From Macrosoma leucophasiata (Eukaryota > Arthropoda > Insecta > Lepidoptera > Hedylidae), in contig JAWQUS010000025.1 of the NCBI GenBank assembly GCA_036365455.1, forward strand, positions 20,186,001 to 20,250,000: a stretch of DNA of 64,000 bases. The letters run 5' to 3'. The position numbers were made by a program, and so were the translations under genes. This document shows positions 1 through 11,800 of the stretch, piece after piece (position 1 is the first letter of the stretch; the number at the start of each line of letters is the position of its first letter). The notes below the pieces were generated by a model that ran no database searches, was not told the origin of the DNA, and worked only from the letters and a program-made list of their open reading frames with translations.

Positions 1-2
1 TT

Positions 3-130
3 TTTGGTATATTTGAGCTGGTAGTGTTTCTAGTCAGTCCTCTGTACGGTGCCCATCTAAACCGGATAGGGCCTAAATTGCTCTTCAACGCTGGGATACT
101 CACTACTGGAACATGTGCTATCTTATTTGG
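3..130 (+). CDS. SLC18B1: SLC18B1-like exon a (first in window)
   Basis: The frame starting at base 3 reads FGIFELVVFLVSPLYGAHLN, a membrane helix followed by the charged loop NRIGPK typical of the TM2-TM3 region of MFS proteins. The exon ends with two bases of a Gly codon before GTGAGT at 131. It may begin upstream of base 1, as no acceptor is visible. Confidence 0.88.
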
Positions 131-3100
131 GTGAGTTTGATTTCAATTCTGTTGTACCTTTCACTTCACGAGAAAAATATGACAATTGATTTCAATTGTG
201 TCTCCGCCAATATCGGTCTCCTCATCCGTGAGAGAAGCTCCTAGCCTTTTATACTTTATAGAAACAAGCGTCTATTACTCTCTTCTAGCTAAGGGACGGT
301 GGGGTCGTCACGTCCCTACGTTTCTGTTGTCTAATTTTAAATACCCCGTTTTTAATAACAACAAAACTGGTCACTTATGTATTCATTTATCATAAAAAAA
401 CCTTCTATATTATGTTCAGATTCCTGGACAAGGTGGAAGGTCACATACCGTTCATCACGCTCAGCTTCACGATCAGGATCATCGAAGCGATGGGCAATGC
501 CGCCTTCCTCACTGCTTCCTTCGCCATCATCGCTAAGGAATTCCCTAACAATGTTGCTACTATGTTCGTAAGTACAAGTAAATAAAAATAATCAAAGGCT
601 CCAGTGATATTGTTCGAAGGCATAAGCACCACCATACCACATAAGATTAAACGACACTAAGGGGCCTTCCATAAATTACGTCACGGAACATATCGGTATT
701 TTCGACCCTCCCCCCCTCCCTCCGTCTCCCTTCGTCACGCTTTCTTGCCGCATTTTCCTATCTTCTTAACATGTACCGTCTCATGTGAGAACACCCCCCC
801 CCCCCCCTGGACAGTCCCTAAACGGTAGTAGGTATTCCGTTCTTCAGTGTTCACATTAATTGCTAACGAACATTGGTTGTGGTGTGTACCTCTGTAACAA
901 TGACAAAACTAAATCTTAATATATATAAATCTCGTGTCACAATGTTTGTCCTCAATGGACTCCTAAACCACTAAACCGATTATAATAAAATTCGCACACC
1001 ATGTGCAGTTCGATCCAACTTGAGAGATAGGATAGCTTACATTACGCTATGACTAATAGGAGCAGAGCAGCGCGGGCGAAGCCGGGGCGGGCCGCTAGTA
1101 AAATATATATTTGAGATCGTCATTATTTGAATACATAGAGTTATAAGTGCTGTGCCTTACATTTTTTATTAGCAATCATAGCATTGTTGAGTTGCATTTA
1201 TTTTTCTTACACAAAACGAGTGTTCTTATTGATTTCATTTTAAAATTATTGAATAATCTTTGTATAAGAATCTTTTTGATAATGATAATAAGTTTATTGC
1301 CCATTGTAGCCCATTGTGATTTCTGAATGTTTATTGCTCTTTTAAAAAGTTCAGCTTATATTAACAGATCAGCGTGGTATAAAATAGCTTCATTCCTTCG
1401 TATTATACGAGTACATACTTTCATGTTACTTACTGACTTTCAGTATAAGGCATTATGGGATTATTCTATATCTTATAAAAATTATGATTAGATTCTTTTC
1501 GTTTAGTCTTATCTCTTTTATATACATAATGGCATCGATATATCGTATATTGCCAGTGTCAAGTAAAACGATATTTCGTATTCGTTATAAGCAGCCAGAG
1601 CCAGTCAGTCAATTATCAGTCAGAATCACGGTCAGTAATTCGAGTAAAGCGATGGCTACTTTACCAGAAAATTTACAATGAAGTTTTGGAGGCAACTTGA
1701 AAGGCCGTGTTTTCGCACTGTTATTCTATTTTACTATACACAGGCACTGTAATAAACCTATATCAAACAAAATGCCACGAATTTTATTTAACATAACTCA
1801 AAAATGCACCGAGAAAATGAAATAAACTAAGAGAACCACACGCCTCCTTCAAGGTTCCCGCCAAAACCCCTTGCCGTTTGTAAAAGAGAGTATGGAACAT
1901 TTTGTTGATACCTATTTTAATTATTAAAAGTGGTTTTAGAAGGTTAATTAATTTATTTTTGTCATTTGACCTATCATTAGCAATTTTATTATTTCTAAGA
2001 GATTAAATAAAATTCTGAGTCAGAGTTTGAATAATATTATATTTCATTACACAGGCGTCTTTGGAAACATTCTTCGGTTTGGGTCTCATAGTAGGACCGA
2101 CACTGGGCGGCACCCTGTATGCTTTGGGCGGTTACACTATGCCCTTTGCTGTCCTGGGCTCTGCACTCTTCTGTACAGCTGTCATGAGCTATGTGGCTCT
2201 GCCGAAGACATCGGATGATGAAGATTTGAAGCCCATTGGACGTAAGTTTATTTTTTACTAGCTGTTGCCCGCGGCTTCGCCCGCGTGGATGTCGTTTTAT
2301 CAATAACTGAGTAGCCTATGTTCTTTCTCAGAGTCAGTTCTATCTCTGTACAAAATTTCATTAAAATCGGTTCAGTCGTTTGGACGTGAAAAGGTAACAG
2401 ACAGAGAGACAGACAGAGTTACTTTCGCATTTATAATATTTATAGTAGGGAAGTAGTAGTTAAGGTACAATGAAGGATACAAGAAAAGAAGCAAAAAGTA
2501 GTTCAAATGCATTGTAAGTGAATACTGCAGCCTATAGACTATACTCAAAACCAGGTGTCGAAATGCAATGTGTTGCCACCACAGAGGTCCGAGTTGTTTA
2601 GTTCCTATGAATTAAATTATATTATTGTAATCCTAATTACAGAGCCATACATAATAGTCTAACCAGAAACGATATTGGTGAACATATTACCATTTGGAGG
2701 TAGATAGACAATGCGGAGGTGCGAACACTTTGCATTACATTGCTGTTTTTCTTAAGGATAACGCGCCACTTAAAAAGGAACACCAATTTTCTACAGCTCA
2801 TTAAAATTTCAACTAAGTTAGAAAACACAGTTTTTAAACCACATAGACCTATTGATTATGCGCCTGGTTTAAAATTACGGCATTCTGTCAATCGTCAAAT
2901 AATAACAACGAATAAGTTTAACAAAGGGCAAGAACTATGTGATCATAATACTTGACCACCTACTTTTAGGAAAACCATACTGAACAGTTTATTGATGATA
3001 AAGTATCAATATTCTATTAATTATTTTCACTGACCAAAGAACAAAAGCTATCGCATATAGTGATTAATTAAATAGAGTTGACGCATTTCGTTATCACAGT

Positions 3101-6100
3101 TCATTGATTTATTTTATTAATTGATAATCCGCCTTAACCAAACATTGTATGATGAATGTACCATTGAAGAAAAGGCCGGTAAATCACGTCAGCGCCTTAT
3201 TTGTGTAGCAGTAAAGTCTAATTTGCAATGGTTTTGGATCAAAGGGTACTCCTTCGATCTAGTCCAGTAACTCTAGTATATAGTTAAGAAGTAACTTCGA
3301 TGGTACATAATTTAAACTGTATTTTGTCTGTTGTACCGTAACCAAAATATAGAAATAATAGATGTCTGATTAAAAAAATTGAAGTGCATTTAAAAAGTTA
3401 GGAAGTAAAATTATGATTTTATTTTGAATTGACAAACAATGAAGTAATACAAGTGGTGAGCTACATTTTGAAATCTTTTAATAATATCAAAATGTATCTT
3501 TACGCCAATAAGTTTATAGAAAAAAAAACTAGTTAAGGCAATCATGACACAGGACGTACCTGCTTAGAGACATCAAAACCCAACTTCCAATTTTCATATC
3601 TATTTATTTAGCATCACAGATTTAGGTATCACACTTATTATTATTGAGCCTCCTAAAGTAAACAGAAATTTTGCACTAAAGTTGGATTTATTGTTAGATT
3701 TAAAATAAAGCCAGAGTGCGTTCTGTGAATCTCAACCTAGTTGCAAACAGATTTCAAAAGATTTACACGCCTTCAATAACTGGAGTTTTACTGGTGGTAG
3801 AGCTCCAGTGACGGAGCTCGCGGGCGTAGGCACCACCGCATAACCTAATACACTATGATAGTGTTTAGCACTATCGTGTTCCGGTTAGGTGGTAATGTAC
3901 GGCCCTGTAATTTCCGGCACAGAGGCATAACACCTTAGGCCTCAGGAGGGGTAACGTATCTCCATTTTGACCTCTGGTCTTTGTGTGGGTGTCTAAAGGC
4001 TGCAGTCATCACTTAACATCAATGTTAACTGCATGCTTGTTTACCACTTCCATTACATAAAAAAAAACTGACCCTGACTGAATGTGACCCTTATTGTTGA
4101 CCTAAGACTTTCCAAAATGTATATTACAGCAACTATGATGTCACTACTGAAAATCCCTGGAGTATTACTCGCGGCAATCAGCATCATATGCACCAGCATG
4201 AGTATCGGTTTTCTCCAGGCGACGCTAGAACCTCATTTGAGACAGGTAAGTTTATGTGGAAGAATAGAAATATGTACATGATTTACATTTCTCCATTAAA
4301 TTTTTTGAGGCCCCAATGTTTTTAATATCTATTTTTTTTTTTTTTACATAGTAGATCTATGTTAAATATTGCAGGTGCAGTGTTAAAATAGTACAATCAA
4401 TTAAATTAAGAGTTTACTCAAAAACTGTTTATTAATATTTGTTTTATATTAATTTCTGTCTTTGTTTTTGCTATAATTGCAGCGAAAACCATGGTAATTT
4501 TTTATGTCATGAAGTGGGAAACAAGCATACAATTTACTTTGTTCGTAAGTAATACAGCAGCCTATAAACATCTCCAAAGATAGAACAATTATTTGAAAAC
4601 TTAAAAATAATAAGATTTCACTTAACACATTTATTTTGATTTTAACACATATACAAGTAACGAAAAACAATCTCAAATATTTCCAGTTTCAATTCTCTCC
4701 TGCCATCCTGGGTCTCATGTTCGTGATCAATGGCGCGGTGTACGCCGCATCAGCTCCCTGCTGGGGATGGCTCTGTGACCATCCGTCCATCAAGCCCAAA
4801 TACATCACCATCATCGGGTGTGCCTTCGTCGCCGCGGCTTTCCTTCTCATTGGACCTGCACCTTTCATTGATATGTCGACGTAAGTTATTTTTTTCAAAA
4901 GTGGTTTTTACATTATCATATAGCGACAGATATTAAATAACGCGATGGTGCCTGCACCCTTGAGCTTGGTAACTCTACCAAAACCTACAGTATTGTTATG
5001 TACCAGACGAAAATTGTCGCCATTGAAGTAATTTTGAAACAAGCACATTGAGCCTTTACAGGATGTTTTTTTTAAATTAAATTACATATCTTTAATTTGG
5101 TCACAATGGGCCGCGGGCCATCGGCCAGATTTAGGATAACCGATCTAGGCCCGTAATGTTAAGATCCCGTTTAGTATGAAAAAGTAACCAAGTGCAAGTT
5201 GATCTCTCCATGAAAATTTCCGTAGTAGCAAATAATATTTTTAGAAAAAAATATTTTTCGTAATTTTGTTCGATAACCTTTTGCCATCTTGTAGGTAGGG
5301 ACATGATCCCATTGCTATAAAAAATTTGGGACTTCTCATCAAAATATCGCGACAAGTAGATTTGGCAGTCCTCTCGTGATGTTAACCTAACATTGCATAA
5401 AGAATTCTGAAGAGACCGAAATAGGTGGAAATCTGAAGGTCAGGACTATACGGCGGATGCATTAACACCTCCCAGCCAAACTCTCTTAATTTTTGCTGAG
5501 TGGCTATAGATGTGTGAGGTCTAGCGTTATCATGATGAAACACCACACCCCTTCTGTTGATCAATTCCGGCCGCTTTCTCTCAACTTCTTGCTTTAATCT
5601 CATCAGTTGTTCGCAGAAGAGTTCAGAATCGATAGTCCTGCCTGGTGGTAATAGCTCATAATGAATAATGCCCTTCCAATCCCACCACACACACAACATC
5701 ACCTTATTGCGAGTTAACCCGGATTTCGCCACAGTCTGTGAAGCCTGACCAGCCTTTAACCACGACCTTTTTCGTACGTGATCCACTTTTCATCACCAGT
5801 TATCAGCTTCTTCAAAAATGATTCGGTTCCATTACGTCGTAATAAAGAATCACAAATGAGTACACGGTTCATTAGGTTTCTTTCAGTAAGCTCGTGAGGT
5901 ACCCAAATATCGAGCTTTTTTTTGTACCCAGCTTTTTTCAAATGCGCCTAAACTGTTTTGTGATCAATTCTCAGTTCTTCAGCTACGTCGTAACTACTGA
6001 TATGTCCATTTTATCCGTAATAGGGCGACCAGGGCGAGGTGCATCTTTGACATCAAAATTTCCGGATTGAAAACGCTTAAATCAAATTTGTGTTACTCTC

Positions 6101-8784
6101 ACAGACACTGCACAAGGTCCATAAATATCGCAATTTTTTTTGCGGCTTGCGTTGCATTTTTACCTTTTTTGTAGTAAAATTTTAAAATGTGTCGATATTC
6201 TTCATTAGATTCACTCATCTTGACAATACGAAAAACAAATGAAAATCACATATTTGCCTAATTTGAATTTGGAATTATGTTCTTTAAAATTTTAACTTTC
6301 AATGATACCAAAACCAGCCAGATACAAATACTACAGCCAAAGAGATTTTATTACAAGTTCATACATACTATAATGCGAAAAGATTTTTTCCCCAACCTAT
6401 TATTAGTATCAAAACGTTCACACTCAATTCCATTGAAAGTTTTTTATTGAAAACTACAGTGTAGGTATATCTTTTTAGATTTTTCACTTAGGTAGGTTCA
6501 GTTTAAAAATGTCTATACTTCAAACAACCTATAAAGAAAAAAAATTAGAAACCCCTATGTCCTTTGATTCTTCACACATACAGGTTTGATGAAAAAAAAT
6601 CGTTTCGTTTTTTGTATTTGACTATGGAACCCTAAAAACGTGATCCTCAGATCGCCTGAAGGCCTGAGATCTGTCTATTAATCTGCTTATCAGTTATCCT
6701 ATAAGGATATCCACAGGATAACATGAAATTTAGGCCTGAGATAGAGCAAATACATTTTAAGTTTTAGGGACTTGGCGTGAAGATTCATACACACAATTTT
6801 AATTTCCATAATGATATAATATGTTGTTTAAGTTCGTATACGTGGTGTAATTATTACTATAAGTTAACGATATTCACACATACTTATCTTCATTAAGATA
6901 ACAGTTCATTACCCTACACTTTGGATGTTCATTATAGACTCCGTTGATAAAGAAATTGTTTGAAAATAATTCATTAAGTTTGAAAATAATTCATTGTTGG
7001 AAAATAATTCATTAACAAGATCATATAACACCTCATAAACATTTAATAATTACGTAAATATTTAGCTTATAAAAATATGTTATTGAAATAATACTTGGTA
7101 CAGTTTCAAAAAAATAAACTCAAAAAATTATTTAATCACTAGGAAATAATGGAATTTGCTTTGTGATAGGTCAAATTACAAAAATAGAAAATGGACGTGA
7201 ACTAATAAAAATAAAGAATATTGTAAGTTATTTATATGTGCGTAAAATAAATAGGTAATATGTTTATTTGTCCTCTCCGTCACAATACCTAGTGTATCAA
7301 CTATCATCTTATGATTGGAGAGGACTGGTGCCTGAAATAAGTCAAACTCAGTCCCACTTGTAATACAGGCCACCAGGCTCTCGTCGAAAAAAATATTTAA
7401 AGACTATTTCATTGAATATTCCAAAATAATTCAATTTGACCTAAAATGTTCCGTCTATCAATTAATGAAAATAGATTTTAATAATCTATTCTATTTCTTA
7501 ATATTTTTACTCTTGTTTTTTACCACAAAATTGTGTATGATGACAATATTTTTTTGCATGTTTACAGAATGCTGTGGATGATAATTGTGGGACTTATCCT
7601 ACACGGCATTGGGATGGGCAGTCAACTGGTTGCTTCATTTTCAGATGCGCTAAGCACTGCAATGTAAGTAAAATAATCCTTTTGGAGTATTCTGGACGAA
7701 TTCAATAAGTTACATATAGGTTTACAGAGGATTATGGATTTACAGTGGTTTTAACAGTAAACGTTAATTTTAATGTTTGAATCATTCACTCCGTTGGCGT
7801 TGGTCAAGTCACAAAATCATAAACGTTATTAACTTCACTACAATGGTCATAAAATTTTATCTACTAAATTAAAAAATATGGGTATGGTTGGTATATATAT
7901 CAAATATACAACGAAACAAATGAATGAATATTATTATGACTTCGAAAAACTAGTCAGATTGCAATTGGTAGAGAGATCTTTTTATTTAGTTATCGGTCGA
8001 GTATTTTGTCTTACATGGTACTATGCGTGAAAAGCGTTCTCAATATAAATACGTAGTCATAACGATACAACTAACAGACCACCAACAAAAGCACAAAAAA
8101 TCACAAACAATTCAATTTACAAAAAGAAAAGTTACACTATCCAATTTCGTTAATGGACTCTCCAATTGAAAATCAAAAGAAATTACTCTAATCGAAATAT
8201 AATGAGCTTCTCCCAAATTACTCACGTCTTTTTGCGCTTCAATCGATACATTTCTTCGAATTAGTTGTTTTATTAATCTTTTCTGATATTGTCTGACCTG
8301 CAAAGTGTCAAAAATATTTAAAAATTGGACACGGTTGTTGAGTGCCTATGTTGGAATAAATAAAGTATCACAAGTGCCTTGAATTAGCAAAATATTGATT
8401 TATTTATTTAAATACACATACTATCCTTCGCTAAATTAACATTGTGTATCATCATAGATTAAATTAATAACACGTTCATCTATCTATACAATTAATAATA
8501 TTTCGTAGAAATTATTTTTAATTTACAGGCATCAGGTATTTACATGACATCTCCATAGTCACAAGCATAGAAATATTCAATTTAGATTTCTATGTTTATT
8601 GGTTACATACCTTCTGTGCCGGCAACTACGACCCTATAATTTCCGGCACAGAGGCATAACACCTTAGGCCTTAGGAGTGGTAACGCATCTGCATTTTGAC
8701 CTTGGTCTTTGTGTAAGTGTCTATAGGTTGCAGTCATCACTTAACATCAATGTGAACTGCGTGCTTGTTTGCTACTTCCATTAA

Positions 8785-8820
<36 letters not shown>

Positions 8821-11800
8821 AGGTACATTTTATAAAAAAAATAGCATTATCTTTTTCTGTGCATATTGCATATTCATTTGCATTTTTCACCAACAGAAAT
8901 CAATCAACACATTTATTTTTGTTTGCAGTGCCAGTGGTCTACCCAACTCTATAGAGACTTATGGATTAGTATCAGGGATGTGGACTTCCACCTTTGCATT
9001 AGGAGCATTCATAGGTCCTACGGTATCTGGCCTACTCTTCGATTCAATTGGGTTCCGTAGCTCAACACTGTTCATATTCATACTACATGTATGCGTGGTG
9101 AGTATAATTTTTACATAATATTGGAGATACTTTTTCTTTTTGTACGTACATACCTACCATTAGCTATATTGTTTATCAATCCCATTTATTATGGGGCGAG
9201 CATATTGATTGAATATGACGAATAGCAACTCTTGGGCACCGTCAAAAAATCTAAAATTATCCTTTTCATTATCATCGTATGTCGTATAAATAAATGTAAA
9301 AGTTTGTATATTTGTTTGTTTGTTACTCCATCACGCAAACCCTGCTGAACCGATTTTCATGAAATTTGGGACACACATAGAGGGTAACTTGGATTAATAC
9401 ATAGGATAGTTCTTATCCCGACAAAATGTTCCTGAGGGATGCCATAGGATAATTTGATGAGTTTCCACAGGTTACGCGAAAAGCAACAATTAGTTAGGTA
9501 CAAATATAAAAAAACTTTCTTTCCAGATGTTAATAGTGCTCATTTACCTCTGGGTTTGCGATCGGGCATACAAAATGGATGTCTCCGTCTCGGCTGGTGA
9601 CCTTTTACAACTGGACGGCACTTTGGACGAGAGCGTGCTTATAGGAGACAAGTTCAGTTTGCCTATGCCTAGAGTTAAGAGGTAAGCGTGTTATATTAAT
9701 ATTTTGTCCAATTCTTCAGTACTTACTATATTTTCTTTGGGTTCTTGGTTCTTCCCTTGTCTTCTTTTTATCTATCGACAAAACTAATCTGCATAAGACT
9801 AAGCTTCCACGATAACAGCTTTAAGCTGGGTTGCACCATCTTAAATTATTTATAATTAATTTTCACAAAATGCCGGTTAAAAAAATGGTTGCATCATTTG
9901 AAAATTGTTAGATGACGTCATAACTTTAATTGCTTACCGTAACTGGCCGAGTTGTGCTGTTTAACGTTAAAGTGAACCTCAATTATCTGTCAGATAATGA
10001 GGGAATTTGTGAACCCTGATAACTTTAACTATGCCAAAAATATGCTGGTGCAACGCATTTCGCAGTTACTGTTAATGTAAATGTTAGCGTTATTGTTAAA
10101 TTTAACAAAAACCATAACGTTTACAATTATTTTGGTGAAAATGAATCTAAAAAAATTGGGTTTCAAAATGATTCATACATTTTTTAAGATTCAGTTCATC
10201 AGAATTAATATTGATTGAAAAAACGAAAGTAAGACAGCTGATTAAACTTCTAAGAATGAGCATTAAAAGTTAGCTTCAGCTTTAACTAACAAAATATATT
10301 CAACTGTATTTCGTAACTTTGCTAGCATGAATAATAATATGGTATAAGTACCATATTATTATTGCCTATACAATACCCCAAGCAACAGTATATTCCGGTA
10401 AACACCTCATGGTAATCACTGTCCTACATCCAAAATAAAAAGCCTTCTATGTCCACCAGTGACTTTCTTCAGCCGAACAAATCTGTTGAAGAAATTATGC
10501 TAATTGCCGACAAGCTCATCATGCCTACGTTGAATTTCAAAAGGTAACATGTTCAAACTGGATGAGGTGATTTTGGTCACGGTATTTGTCCAGCAGTGAG
10601 CTATCTGTTGTGAAGAATAAAGCATGTGTTCGTAGGTTTTAGCCACATAAATATATTGAAATAAAACTATTTCTACGGATTTATAACACATTAAAGTGAA
10701 AATAATTTTAAATTTAACCTGATGTTTTGCTTTCATTTCATCTTCCGTGGTCTCGGACTGATATTTTTGTTTGAAATTGATTCGCAACTTCATCCATCAA
10801 TTTCGTAAATGCTCGTTCAAGATTGCAGCAAAATTGACTTAGGTTATCTTCAGATCTTACAGACGGGTTCGGGTGGAATTTAATTGTATATATTTATTGT
10901 ATTGAATTGTACTTATCTAGTATTGGAAAAGGAGAGAAAAAATAAATCCCACCCGTACCCTAATGTCTCATAATACTCGTACCATTAGTAGGTATCAAAA
11001 TTTTGTCGTCTATGCGTAAATTTCAAAAGCAAGTTAAGTTTTCGTTAAGTTTCAAGAAGCATTTTGGTTAAATATGCACAAGATAAATCCATGAAAATAG
11101 TATTATTTCAATTACTAATTATCATGATCATGTTATTAAATTCATATCTACCATTATTTGAAATGTTGATTTCGTCTGAATCATTTGTAAACTAACACAC
11201 GCTTGAATTGCAAGACTAAGTGGGAATTAATTTTATTTGGTATAAATATCTAAAGCTTTTGTCTGCTCATCGACTTCGTTATCTTCAACAACGTAGATAT
11301 TTAAAAAATATATATATATTGCATGAAAATTCATTAATACAAATATCTACTTCACCTACTCTATTAAGTACCTTGTATCTATGACAAGAATTTAAATACT
11401 TTCTGAGCAATTTACTGGAAAATCATAATATTCAATTTTAGGTAGGCGCTCATTAAATACATTGTCTACTTTTAAAAAGGTGTAAAGAATAATATTTATA
11501 TAAGTCTGAAGATCAAAAATCTTTAAATTTACGCAAAGTTTCAAATACATACTTACAATAGTTACAATACATGGATAGAAAACTATCAGTGGTTTTTCGC
11601 TGTTGATTATCTCAAACAATATTCATACGCAATATAAAGTAAAAATGTTTATTGTTCAGGTATGTTTAATTTTTTCAATGTCTTGTGACGAAATAGTTCG
11701 ATCTTCAAATTTCTAACTTCATGTATTTCTACAAACATCAAGGGAAAGTTGCGTAACAATTTTTAGTTTATTGTTCAGGTATGTTTAATTTTTTCAATGT

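Larger units (their letters stand above)
568..2054 (+). other. Intron b
   Basis: A 1.5 kb GT-AG intron. It contains the dispersed repeat at 653-835 and the Helitron-like element at 920-1099. The rest is A+T-rich. Bases ~1955-2030 resemble 24160-24235, a LINE-tail-like repeat. Confidence 0.6.
2242..4129 (+). other. Intron c
   Basis: A 1.9 kb GT-AG intron. It holds the element at 2257-2452 and a full-length repeat A copy at 3791-4067. Bases 2460-2640 weakly resemble a degraded inverted repeat A piece (CAGCCTATAGACTATACTCA). Bases 2640-3780 show nothing recognisable. Confidence 0.6.
7664..8928 (+). other. Intron f
   Basis: A 1.3 kb GT-AG intron. The only recognised content is the 3' part of a repeat A copy at 8620-8787 and the (TA)n run after it. 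Confidence 0.6.

Noticed and set aside
10500..10793. 97-codon frame on the minus strand in the last intron
   Set aside because: No family resemblance, A+T-rich codon use and no matching splice sites. It is probably chance.
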